A DNA stretch of 64,000 nt from an uncultured Lachnospiraceae bacterium. GTDB taxonomy: Bacteria; Bacillota; Clostridia; Lachnospirales; Lachnospiraceae. The stretch covers positions 1 through 64,000 of the forward strand of contig CALWLI010000010.1 in the NCBI GenBank assembly GCA_944381485.1. The letters run 5' to 3'. A program made the position numbers and the translations under genes. This document shows positions 46,455 to 54,766 of the stretch, in pieces; position 1 is the first letter of the stretch; each line of letters opens with the position of its first letter. The notes beneath the pieces were generated by a model. The model was not told the DNA's origin. It did no database searches and saw only the letters and a program-made list of their open reading frames with translations.

Positions 46455-47102
46455 TTATTTAATTTTTTCTTTAACAAAATCCATAAGCACAGCGATCTGA
46501 TATGACATGGTTACTGCCCCGGGATCCAAATGGCCCAGACCCTTATCTGCCTGATATGTTGCCCTTCCCCTCACAGCCTCCATGTTTTTAGTGTTTTCAG
46601 CCCCCTCTTCTGCCGCTGACTTTACCATATTGCATATTTCAATCTCATCCATGCCCTTATCTATACAGCTCTTTAAAGTTTTTACAGCAGGTGCAAGGCT
46701 GTCTATCATAGTCTTAAATCCTTCCTTGGCCTGTCCTCTCTGAACGATCGCCTCAAGCATGGCAGAAAGCATGTCATAAAGCCCGTTTAAGTCTATGGTC
46801 TCTCTTCCTTTCAATGCTTTTGCAGCGGCAAGATAGGCGCTTCCGTAAAGTACACCTGAGGATCCTCCTATCACTGACATCATGGTCTTCCCTATCTCTT
46901 TCATCTCATCGCTTACGTTAAGCTTTGAAAGCTCATCAGCTTTCTCATTGAGCTTTGAAAATCCCATGTTCAGGTTTGACCAATGGTCTCCATCTCCTGT
47001 GGCCAAGTCAAGTTCTGTTACATAATCTCCGTTTTCATTGATCTTCTTATATGCTCTTCTTATATACTCCGCATAATCTGCTGCGGTAAGCTCGAATCCC
47101 AT
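46455..47102 (-). CDS. dhaL: Dihydroxyacetone kinase, ADP/ATP-binding subunit
   Basis: A 215-residue DhaL subunit, which holds the nucleotide. The Mg-binding motif is GDGDHWSN, where the base family has GDGDHGxN, so a Trp replaces Gly. IGGSSGVLYGSAYLAAAKAL and RATYQADKGLGHLDPGAVTM are standard. It follows dhaK by 45 bases. No DhaM or other PTS phosphodonor is nearby, so the source of phosphate (ATP or PTS) is open. Confidence 0.92.
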   Translation of the reverse strand: MGFELTAADYAEYIRRAYKKINENGDYVTELDLATGDGDHWSNLNMGFSKLNEKADELSKLNVSDEMKEIGKTMMSVIGGSSGVLYGSAYLAAAKALKGRETIDLNGLYDMLSAMLEAIVQRGQAKEGFKTMIDSLAPAVKTLKSCIDKGMDEIEICNMVKSAAEEGAENTKNMEAVRGRATYQADKGLGHLDPGAVTMSYQIAVLMDFVKEKIK

Positions 47103-47147
47103 TTTGCGGCCTCCTGTTTTTCTGATATTTTTCTCTTAATCACATGA

Positions 47148-48143
47148 TCAACTCCTATTCCAACTGAGAGCCGGTGTATCGCATTCCGCGTCCAAGAGCT
47201 CTTTAAGTTCTTTGTCCAGCTTCATAAGAGTGAGTGAACATCCTGTCATGTCAAGAGCTGTGGTATAGTTGCCGACCAATGTTTTGTACACCTTTATACC
47301 CTTCCTTGAAAGGTACTCCTGTACCTCCTTATTAAGAATGTAAAGCTCCATTAGCGGTGTTCCGCCAAGTCCGTTGACAAGCAGGGCAACCTCGCTGTCG
47401 CCATAGTCATAATCCGACAATATCTTGTCCAAAAGAGCCTCTGCAACCTCCTTTGCACTTTTCACCTTTGTCTTTTCAACACCGGGCTCCCCGTGGATAC
47501 CCATACCTATCTCTATCTCATCATCCTCAAGTACAAATCCGGGCTTGCCTACTGCCGGGAGTATGCAGGGAGTCATAGCCATGCCCATGCTTCTTATATT
47601 AGCTATCGCTTTCTCTGCAGCGGCTTTCACTTCGGATAGGCTTGCTCCGCTCTCCGCCTTTGCTCCGGCTATTTTATGAACGAAAACGGTTCCTGCGATT
47701 CCCCTTCTTCCTGTAGAATAGGTGCTGTCAGGTACAGCCACGTCATCCTTTACGACTACAGACTCCACCTCTATGTCATCGGCCTCGGCAAGATCTGCCG
47801 CAAGTCCGAAATTCATTATGTCCCCGGAATAATTCTTTATAACAAGAAGTACTCCTTTCCCGGAATTCATTCTTTCTATTGCAGCTCCGATCCTATCAGG
47901 GCTCGGCGAAGAAAACACATTGCCTGACACAGCCGCATCCAGCATGCCTCTTCCTACAAAGCCTGCGTGAAGAGGTTCATGTCCTGCACCTCCACCTGAA
48001 ATCACTGCAACCTTATCCTTTTTTTCTTTTCTGGCAATAACCTCAAAGCCCTTAAGATACTCAAGCTTATCCGGATAAGCTTCCTGCATGCCTATAAGTG
48101 CCTCTGTTACCACATCCTCAGGATTATTGATTATCTTTTTCAT
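47148..48143 (-). CDS. dhaK: Dihydroxyacetone kinase, substrate-binding subunit
   Basis: DhaK binds dihydroxyacetone covalently through a His. The ATG at 48143 (331 residues) is chosen because AAGGAG precedes it and the protein then begins MKKIINNPEDVVTEALIG. SGGGAGHEPLHAGFVG carries the first His, VIKNYSGDIMNF the Lys/Asp pair, and GMGIHGEPG the His that forms the hemiaminal; all known active-site residues are in place. Its start is only 25 bases after the livF stop, without a terminator, so it belongs to the transporter transcript. Confidence 0.93.
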   Translation of the reverse strand: MKKIINNPEDVVTEALIGMQEAYPDKLEYLKGFEVIARKEKKDKVAVISGGGAGHEPLHAGFVGRGMLDAAVSGNVFSSPSPDRIGAAIERMNSGKGVLLVIKNYSGDIMNFGLAADLAEADDIEVESVVVKDDVAVPDSTYSTGRRGIAGTVFVHKIAGAKAESGASLSEVKAAAEKAIANIRSMGMAMTPCILPAVGKPGFVLEDDEIEIGMGIHGEPGVEKTKVKSAKEVAEALLDKILSDYDYGDSEVALLVNGLGGTPLMELYILNKEVQEYLSRKGIKVYKTLVGNYTTALDMTGCSLTLMKLDKELKELLDAECDTPALSWNRS

Positions 48144-48168
48144 ATTAAATTTTCTCCTTGATCTATTA

Positions 48169-48879
48169 TTAGCCCATTCCCAAATATGCCTTCTTGATAC
48201 CCGGATCGGAGGCAATGTCAGACGCCTTTCCGCTCATAGTCACAAGTCCGTTTTCTATAACATATGCTCTGTCTGATGCTCCGAGAGCCATGTTGGCATT
48301 CTGCTCTATAAGAAGAATAGTGACACCCTGCTTGTTTATCTCCTTTATCATGTCAAATATCATCACGACAAAATTGGGTGCCAACCCCAGAGACGGCTCA
48401 TCAAGAAGCAAAAGCTCAGGATTTGACATGAGAGCTCTTCCCACAGCAAGCATCTGCTGCTCGCCTCCCGATAGAGTTCCCGCCTGCTGTCTGAATCTTT
48501 CCTTAAGTCTGGGGAAAAGCTCATATACTCTGTCATATCCTGCGGATATCGCTCCTTTGTCTTTTACTATATAAGCCCCTATCCTCAAATTCTCTTCGAC
48601 AGTAAGCTCCGGAAATACCTCTCTTCCCTCAGGCGAAATGCTGATTTTCATCTTCGTCATAGAGTAAGGGGGGAAATTCGTAATATCACGCCCTTCAAAA
48701 ACCACTTTCCCGGATTTGGCATTAGTGACTCCTACTATTGTGTTCAGCAGTGTGGTTTTGCCGGCTCCGTTGCTTCCTATAAGAGAAACAACCTCGCCCT
48801 TTTCCACCGACATATTTATACCTTTAAGGGCGTGGATGGCGCCATAGCAGGTGTGAAGATCATTTATCTCAAGCATCAT
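48169..48879 (-). CDS. livF: Branched-chain-amino-acid-type ABC importer ATPase LivF
   Basis: A 236-residue ATPase. Walker A is GSNGAGKTT, signature LSGGEQQMLAVGRAL, Walker B LLLLDEPSLGLAP; MMLEINDLHTCYGAIHALKGI is the usual LivF opening. It overlaps livG by 11 bases. With LivG it drives the LivHM permease. Real substrates of this family include amino acids, amides and urea, so the name does not fix the cargo. Confidence 0.9.
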   Translation of the reverse strand: MMLEINDLHTCYGAIHALKGINMSVEKGEVVSLIGSNGAGKTTLLNTIVGVTNAKSGKVVFEGRDITNFPPYSMTKMKISISPEGREVFPELTVEENLRIGAYIVKDKGAISAGYDRVYELFPRLKERFRQQAGTLSGGEQQMLAVGRALMSNPELLLLDEPSLGLAPNFVVMIFDMIKEINKQGVTILLIEQNANMALGASDRAYVIENGLVTMSGKASDIASDPGIKKAYLGMG

Positions 48880-49648
48880 TGTGAACCCCTCCTAAATATG
48901 CCTCTATAACCTTGGGATTATTTGCTATCTCAATCGGCAGCCCCTCAGCTATGGGCTTGCCATGGTCGATAACATAGATTTTGTCTGATATGTTCATTAC
49001 AACACTCATGTCATGCTCGATCATAAGTATCGTATATCCTTCATTTTTAAGATGTCTTATAAAGGCCATAAGCTCAGCTGACTCCTGCGGATTCATGCCT
49101 GCGGCAGGTTCATCCAAAAGTATTAGCTCGGCTCCTGTTGCTATAGCTCTTGTTATCTCCAGCTTTCTCTGATCCCCATAAGGAAGATTTGAGGCATAGT
49201 CATCTCTTCTATGGTCAAGGCCTATCGACTTGAGCAGGCGTATGGCCTCCACAGTTTTCTCATCCTCAACATCTCTGAATTTTTTTGTTCTGAAAACAGA
49301 TTGAAAAAAATTGTAATCCGTTTTTATATGAGCTCCTATCAGTACATTTTCTATCACCCTCAGATCTGAAAACAGTCTGATATTCTGAAAAGTTCTTGAT
49401 ATTCCCGCCTCAACTATATGTTTGGGCTTTTTATTTTGTATCTCCTCGCCCTTAAAGCGTATGGTCCCCTCATCCACTTCGTATACACCTGTGAGCATAT
49501 TGAATACGGTTGTTTTTCCGGCCCCATTAGGCCCTATAATACTTACAACTTCACCTCTGTTTACGGTGACGCTTACATGGTCAACGGCAACTATACCTCC
49601 GAAGCGTTTGGTTATATTCTTTACTTCAAGTAAAACTTCCTTTGCCAC
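48869..49648 (-). CDS. livG: Branched-chain-amino-acid-type ABC importer ATPase LivG
   Basis: A 259-residue ATPase when begun at the GTG at 49648, which lies one base after the livM stop and has AGGTG upstream; longer readings run into livM. Walker A GPNGAGKTT, NLPYGDQRKLEITRA and Walker B LILLDEPAAGMNPQE, with the LivG-type insert around ISRTFQNIRLFSDLRVIENVLIG, are present. Confidence 0.9.
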   Translation of the reverse strand: MAKEVLLEVKNITKRFGGIVAVDHVSVTVNRGEVVSIIGPNGAGKTTVFNMLTGVYEVDEGTIRFKGEEIQNKKPKHIVEAGISRTFQNIRLFSDLRVIENVLIGAHIKTDYNFFQSVFRTKKFRDVEDEKTVEAIRLLKSIGLDHRRDDYASNLPYGDQRKLEITRAIATGAELILLDEPAAGMNPQESAELMAFIRHLKNEGYTILMIEHDMSVVMNISDKIYVIDHGKPIAEGLPIEIANNPKVIEAYLGGVHNDA

Positions 49649-49649
49649 A

Positions 49650-50741
49650 TCAATCACCTGCCGTTTCCTTAGCTTCTGTCTTCTCAATTTCCTCTCTAAC
49701 TCTCTTATTGAGCTTATAAGGTAGGGTGGACTTCCAGCCCAGAATGCCCTGAGGTCTGAATCTCATCATTATTACCAAAATAACTCCGTAAAGCACAAAC
49801 CTGTATTCCATAAGGAAACGTGATACTTCAGGAAATGCGATGAGTATTGCAGCTCCTACAAACATTCCTCTTATGGTTCCCATGCCTCCAAGTATTACTA
49901 TACTTAAGATCAGTGTGGAAACATCAAAGTTGAAGGTGTTGGGATCTATGTATCCTATGACTGTCGCATAGAGGGAGCCTCCAAGGGCACATATACATGC
50001 TGATATGACAAATGCCAGAATCTTGTAGGCCGTAATGTTTATTCCCATCATGGTGCTTGCCATCTCGTCAGCTCTTATGGCTTGAAATGCTCTTCCGGTT
50101 TTAGACTTTACAACCATCAGACAAAATACAGCAGTAATTATGACCAGAGCCAGCATAAGGTAATACATTCCAAAGTTTCCCACAGTCATGTCAAAGCCGA
50201 ATAAAGAAGGCTTCGGTATGTTTTTTACTCCCAGCGTTCCATTGGTAACAGTTGCCCAGTTCATGGCGATCATCTTTATAATCTCTCCGAACCCCAGGGT
50301 TATGATAGAAAGATATGTTCCTGTGACCTTCAAAGTCGGAAGTCCCAGTACAACTCCAACAAGCCCTGCAACCACCATCCCTGCAAGCGTTGCTGTGAAG
50401 AAATCCGCACCCAGCCTTACAGAGAGCAAAGAAGCTGTATATGCACCTATGGCCACAAAGCCGGCATGGCCCAAAGATACGAGTCCTGTATAGCCTGTCA
50501 GTATATTCAGACCCATAGCCAATATTGCGTAGGCCCCTATTTTTACAATAACAGTCAAGAGATACTGATCTCCCAGTATAAAGGGGAGAGCTATCAAAAG
50601 GGCTGCGGCTGCAAGACCCAGGGAAAATTTATTTTTATCGGTAAATACCTCTATTTTATGTAGTGTCCCTGCACCGGGCTTTATCGTGTCCTGACAGCAG
50701 TCATCCTCTTTATTAATTAATCTTTTAATCCTTTCAGTCAT
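49650..50741 (-). CDS. livM: Branched-chain-amino-acid-type ABC importer permease LivM
   Basis: A 363-residue permease, started at the ATG at 50741 just after the livH stop, with AAGGTG before it. About ten membrane segments are expected. ILTGYTGLVSLGHAGFVAIGAYTA and LPTLKVTGTYLSIITLGFGEI are typical LivM blocks. The cytoplasmic N-terminus carries a CC pair (DDCCQD), which is unusual. Confidence 0.9.
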   Translation of the reverse strand: MTERIKRLINKEDDCCQDTIKPGAGTLHKIEVFTDKNKFSLGLAAAALLIALPFILGDQYLLTVIVKIGAYAILAMGLNILTGYTGLVSLGHAGFVAIGAYTASLLSVRLGADFFTATLAGMVVAGLVGVVLGLPTLKVTGTYLSIITLGFGEIIKMIAMNWATVTNGTLGVKNIPKPSLFGFDMTVGNFGMYYLMLALVIITAVFCLMVVKSKTGRAFQAIRADEMASTMMGINITAYKILAFVISACICALGGSLYATVIGYIDPNTFNFDVSTLILSIVILGGMGTIRGMFVGAAILIAFPEVSRFLMEYRFVLYGVILVIMMRFRPQGILGWKSTLPYKLNKRVREEIEKTEAKETAGD

Positions 50742-50745
50742 AGCA

Positions 50746-51621
50746 TCACACCTTCGTAATACCTTTCCGTCCGAATAAACCATGAGGTCTAACTATCAGA
50801 ACAATAATCAAAATTATGAACGCTATGGAGTCTCTGTATGTGGAACCAAGAAAGGTTGCAGCCATACTTTCCGAAACTCCAACTATGAGGCCTCCCAGAA
50901 GTGCTCCCGGCAGTGAGCCTATCCCACCCAAAACAGCAGCGGCAAAGGCCTTAAGTCCCGCCATATAGCCCATATTCGGATATACTATCTGGTAGTAGCT
51001 TCCCACCAAAACACCAGCGATGGTTGCAGATACTCCCGCAAGGAAAAATGTGAAGGAGATGACAAAATTTACGTTTATGCCCATCATACAGGCTGCCCTT
51101 GAATTCTGTTCCCCTGCTCGCATAGCCAAGCCTATTTTGGTTTTGTAGACTATCAGGACAAGTACTGTCATCAATATAAGGGAGACAACGCACATCATTA
51201 TCTGGGTGGAAGAGACAGCTATATGTCCTATTTGTACAGAGCCAAAGTCAAAAAGGGCAGGGAAGTTTCTCTTTTCCGATCCCAAAAAAACTATTAAAAG
51301 CTGGGTAACTATGTTTGAAATTCCTATTGTGGTAATAAGAGAAGCTATGGGCATTGACTTCTTTTTTCTCAAAGGCTCCAAAGCCACCTTATCAATACAT
51401 ATTCCCAAAACACCTGTAAGTATCATTGCGGCAATGATTCCGGGAATTATTCCGAAACGGAAGCCGATAAATACCATAGCCATCTCTGCGCCGAAAGCAT
51501 ATATCGAGCCATGGGAAAAATTAACAAGGCGCAGTATTCCGAAGACCAGTGAATATCCTACCGCAATCAAAGCATATCCCATTCCAAGAGCCAAGCCGTT
51601 AAACACCTGTTGAATAAGCAT
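50746..51621 (-). CDS. livH: Branched-chain-amino-acid-type ABC importer permease LivH
   Basis: A 291-residue permease with about eight membrane segments. LIQQVFNGLALGMGYALIAVGYSLVFGILRLVNFSHG and GLKAFAAAVLGGIGSLPGALLGGLIVGV are characteristic of LivH. It follows the binding-protein gene by 57 bases on the same strand. Confidence 0.92.
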   Translation of the reverse strand: MLIQQVFNGLALGMGYALIAVGYSLVFGILRLVNFSHGSIYAFGAEMAMVFIGFRFGIIPGIIAAMILTGVLGICIDKVALEPLRKKKSMPIASLITTIGISNIVTQLLIVFLGSEKRNFPALFDFGSVQIGHIAVSSTQIMMCVVSLILMTVLVLIVYKTKIGLAMRAGEQNSRAACMMGINVNFVISFTFFLAGVSATIAGVLVGSYYQIVYPNMGYMAGLKAFAAAVLGGIGSLPGALLGGLIVGVSESMAATFLGSTYRDSIAFIILIIVLIVRPHGLFGRKGITKV

Positions 51622-51678
51622 CAGCTATCCTTTCTCCGAAGGGCTGTCATTCAGGCAGCCCCTCGGTAAAACAATTAA

Positions 51679-52842
51679 TTATTCAGCCATTTTCTCAAAC
51701 TTACCGTCTTTTATGGTAACTTTGACAAATTCCTTATCTATTTCACCATTCTCATCAAATTTAGTTACACCGCAGACTCCGGGATACTCCACCTCTCTGA
51801 GTTTATCTCTTACAGCTTCATGATCTGTCGTACCGGACTCCTCAATTGCTGTGAGAAGTATGCCCACAGAATCATAAGCCTGAGAAGTGAGAGCTGAAGG
51901 CGCACTGCCATATTTCTCTGTATAATTCTCAATATAATCCTTTACAATAGGGTCATCTGACTCAGAGAAGAATATAACGGGGAAGCAAACTCCCTCTACC
52001 GCATCGCCACCCAGCTCAATGAGCTGCTGGCTGTAGGCATTTGAAAAAGCGACTATGGCAATGTCAGGATTTATAGCTTTATACTGCTTTGCCACAGGTG
52101 CAACCAGATTATACATTCCGCAGCATATGACAACGTCAGCTCCGGCTTCATTGAGTTTTGTTATTGCAGGAGTATAATCGTCAGATCCTTCCATTACCTC
52201 CTCGTGGGCAACCACCTTTACATCGGGATCTCCAAGATTTTGAACTATATCTTTTACAACCTGTGAAGTGTTTGTGCCCCAGTCTGTCATTATGGATATT
52301 ATTCCTATATTTTTCTTGCCCATATCATTGACAGCAAGATCAACGCTGGCCGTTGCTTCTTTCTCGATAACCGTGTTGTTTCTGAAAATGTAGTCTCCTA
52401 TCTTGGTATAATCAGGATGTGATGCCGAAGGAGATATCTCTATCATTTTATTCTCCTGATATATAGGAGCTGCTGTCATACATACTCCTGATGAGAAATG
52501 CCCTATAACCCCTGCGGCAGTTCCATCAGAAACGATCTTCTGAGCAATAGTAGTAGCTTCCTCTGATGTGTTTTTATCGTCATATTTGACGATCTCGATC
52601 TGTTTACCCAAAACTCCGCCTTTTTCGTTCCATTCTTCCGCTTTCATCTCGGCAGCATTGGCGAATCCTATTCCATATTCTGAATTGTCTCCGGTCATCG
52701 GTCCTGCTACAGCGATCTTTACTGTATCGGCATTAGCCTTGTCAGTATTATTCGCTTCCTTTTTCGCATTACCGCATCCCGCCAACAAACTTAAAGCGGC
52801 AGTGGATAAAACAGCGACAAGTATTGCTCTTTTTCTGTTCAT
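51679..52842 (-). CDS. ABC importer substrate-binding lipoprotein (LivJ-like)
   Basis: A 387-residue type-1 periplasmic-binding-fold lipoprotein. The signal peptide ends in LLAGC near residue 22, and VKIAVAGPMTGDNSEYGIGFANAAEMKAEEWNEKGGVLG is the standard opening. AAGGAGG precedes the ATG. It is the first and probably most expressed gene of the operon running through dhaKL. The ligand is not known; leucine-type amino acids or amides are family precedents. Confidence 0.92.
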   Translation of the reverse strand: MNRKRAILVAVLSTAALSLLAGCGNAKKEANNTDKANADTVKIAVAGPMTGDNSEYGIGFANAAEMKAEEWNEKGGVLGKQIEIVKYDDKNTSEEATTIAQKIVSDGTAAGVIGHFSSGVCMTAAPIYQENKMIEISPSASHPDYTKIGDYIFRNNTVIEKEATASVDLAVNDMGKKNIGIISIMTDWGTNTSQVVKDIVQNLGDPDVKVVAHEEVMEGSDDYTPAITKLNEAGADVVICCGMYNLVAPVAKQYKAINPDIAIVAFSNAYSQQLIELGGDAVEGVCFPVIFFSESDDPIVKDYIENYTEKYGSAPSALTSQAYDSVGILLTAIEESGTTDHEAVRDKLREVEYPGVCGVTKFDENGEIDKEFVKVTIKDGKFEKMAE

Positions 52843-52904
52843 AATGTGTACCTCCTTAAAAGTAAAAATATAGTCAGAGCCTGTTCACCCCTTCAACGCT
52901 TTGT

Positions 52905-52933
52905 ATTTTATTGAATCTCTTTCTGTCTTTCAA
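52905..52933 (-). promoter_or_regulatory. Promoter of the liv-dhaKL operon
   Basis: TTGAAA (52928-52933), 17 bases and TAAAAT (52905-52910) on the minus strand, about 55 bases before the livJ-like start. Confidence 0.6.
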
Positions 52934-53050
52934 TGCCCCTTTGTGCTTTTTGACTGTTTTCTCCCTTTTTGACAGTGTTTTTATATTTATTTTTCACAAA
53001 AGATGTTTTTTTTGGTAAAAATATCCTCTTTTCAGATCTTAACAGTTCAA

Positions 53051-53066
53051 TTTGAAACATTTCAAA
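53051..53066. promoter_or_regulatory. Perfect palindrome upstream of the liv promoter
   Basis: TTTGAAACATTTCAAA is an exact inverted repeat of two 7-base arms around CA, about 120 bases above the -35 box. It may be an activator site for the liv operon. Confidence 0.4.
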
Positions 53067-53095
53067 ACCGAACTGAGTTAAAATTTTTTACACAT

Positions 53096-53146
53096 AAAAA
53101 AAGCTGTCGCTCCACTGATGAATTTTTCATCCGTATTGCAACAGCT
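53096..53146 (-). terminator. Terminator of citrate synthase 2
   Basis: AGCTGTTGC and GCGACAGCT pair over nine bases around an inner GATGAA/TTCATC stem, with seven T's following on the minus strand. Confidence 0.85.
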
Positions 53147-53172
53147 GTTTTCAGTTTTTATAAGTATAAATA

Positions 53173-54537
53173 TCAGTCTCTGTTTTTAAGTGGTATATAC
53201 TCCCTCTCATCCATTACACTTATATAGGCAGGCCTTATGATCTTATCCATATTTAAAAGCTCCTCCAGCCTGTGGGCGCTCCATCCCACTATCCTTGCTA
53301 TGGCAAAGATGGGCGTATAGAGCTCAAGAGGAATGTCCAGCATGCTGTAGACAAATCCGCTGTAAAAGTCCACATTGGCGCTGACTCCCTTGTATATCCT
53401 CCTCTTCTCCGATATAACCTCCGGAGCAAGCCTCTCTATCATAGAGTAGAGCTCGAAATCATCATCTCTTCCCTTAGCCCTTGCAAGCTTCTCTACAAAG
53501 CCCTTAAATACCTGGGCTCTGGGATCGGACAGGGAGTATACCGCGTGTCCCATTCCGTATATAAGTCCCTTCCTGTCGAAGGCTTCCTTGTTGAGAAGCT
53601 TTAAGAGATATGCCTTTACCTCATCCTCATCTGAGGTGTCCGTAACGGATTCTTTAAGGTCCTTCATCATCTCGACCACCTTTATATTGGCGCCTCCGTG
53701 CTTAGGCCCCTTAAGGGATGACATAGCTGCGGCAATTACCGAGTATGTGTCGGATCCTGCCGAGGTGACTACTCTGGTAGTGAAGGTAGAGTTGTTTCCT
53801 CCTCCGTGTTCCATGTGAAGTATAAGAGCTATATCCAAAACTCTCGCCTCTATCTCCGCATACTGCTTATCAGGTCGGAGCATGCGAAGAAGATTCTCGG
53901 CCATGGAGAGATTCTCGTCAGGTCTGTGTATGTACAGGCTCTCATCCTTCTCATAATGGTTGTATGCATGATATCCGTATACAGCCAGCATAGGAAATAC
54001 ACCTATCAGCGATATACACTGCTTCAGCACATTGTCTATAGAACAATCATCCGGAGCCGCATCATATGAAGCCAGAGTAAGTATACTCTTAGTCATCGTG
54101 TTCATTATATCCTTGCCGGGAGCCTTCATTATGACATCCCTGGTAAAGTTCTTTGGCAAAGTCCCTGATTCACATAAAATATTTCTGAATTCCTCCAGTT
54201 GGTCTCTGTCAGGCAGCTCACCAAACAAGAGCAGATAGGCTACCTCCTCAAAACCGTACCTTTTCTCATCCATCAGGTCCTTAACAATATCTATAACATT
54301 GTACCCCCTGTACCACAGCTTTCCCTCACAGGGGACCTTTACTCCGTTTTCCTTCTTAAATGACTCTATCCTTGATATATTTGTGAGGCCGGTGGGCACA
54401 CCATTTCCGTTTACATCTCTAAGTCCCCTCTTTACATCGTATTCAGTATAAAGCTCGGGGGCTATCCTGTCATGTCCTCTGCATATAGAACCGTATTTCT
54501 GCGCAAAGGCGTCCAAAGCAATTCTTCCGTTTTCCAT
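53173..54537 (-). CDS. Citrate synthase, second copy
   Basis: A 454-residue citrate synthase family enzyme with all catalytic residues (HMEHGGGNNST, GMGHAVYSLSDPRA, NVDFYSGF). It has the same layout as the copy at 39556-40896 but clearly differs in sequence, so it is not a recent duplicate. It stands alone with its own promoter and terminator, divergent from a LytTR-PAS regulator. It may use another acyl-CoA, as 2-methylcitrate synthases do, or be expressed under other conditions. Confidence 0.88.
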   Translation of the reverse strand: MENGRIALDAFAQKYGSICRGHDRIAPELYTEYDVKRGLRDVNGNGVPTGLTNISRIESFKKENGVKVPCEGKLWYRGYNVIDIVKDLMDEKRYGFEEVAYLLLFGELPDRDQLEEFRNILCESGTLPKNFTRDVIMKAPGKDIMNTMTKSILTLASYDAAPDDCSIDNVLKQCISLIGVFPMLAVYGYHAYNHYEKDESLYIHRPDENLSMAENLLRMLRPDKQYAEIEARVLDIALILHMEHGGGNNSTFTTRVVTSAGSDTYSVIAAAMSSLKGPKHGGANIKVVEMMKDLKESVTDTSDEDEVKAYLLKLLNKEAFDRKGLIYGMGHAVYSLSDPRAQVFKGFVEKLARAKGRDDDFELYSMIERLAPEVISEKRRIYKGVSANVDFYSGFVYSMLDIPLELYTPIFAIARIVGWSAHRLEELLNMDKIIRPAYISVMDEREYIPLKNRD

Positions 54538-54571
54538 GTTTGCGTCCTCCTTCGTCCATCATTACTATTTA

Positions 54572-54601
54572 ACTATAATAAAAAAAACACTTTTAAGTCA
54601 A
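54572..54601 (-). promoter_or_regulatory. Promoter of citrate synthase 2
   Basis: TTGACT (54596-54601) and TATAGT (54572-54577), 18 bases apart on the minus strand, about 35 bases before the start codon. Confidence 0.55.
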
Positions 54602-54685
54602 TGTATCCGGTAGGATTTTCACAAAAGATTAACATCGTGTTCACAATTTTATCCATATCGGGGGGTATTTTAAATCTCTATAATG

Positions 54686-54714
54686 TTGTTTTTTCCCCAG
54701 TCTCATTGTATAAT
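54686..54714 (+). promoter_or_regulatory. Promoter of the LytTR-PAS regulator
   Basis: TTGTTT (54686-54691), 17 bases and a perfect TATAAT (54709-54714), about 52 bases before the ATG. Confidence 0.6.
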
Positions 54715-54766
54715 AATTCGTAAATAATATCAGAATATTACAAATAATAACTTTTAAGGTGTATTT

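Larger units (their letters stand above)
52843..53172. other. Intergenic region citrate synthase 2 / livJ
   Basis: No gene is seen in 330 bases. Reading along the minus strand they hold the citrate synthase terminator (53096-53146), a 16-base perfect palindrome (53051-53066), a short direct repeat GTCAAAAAG (two copies about 20 bases apart near 52950-52980), and the liv promoter (52905-52933). Confidence 0.6.
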
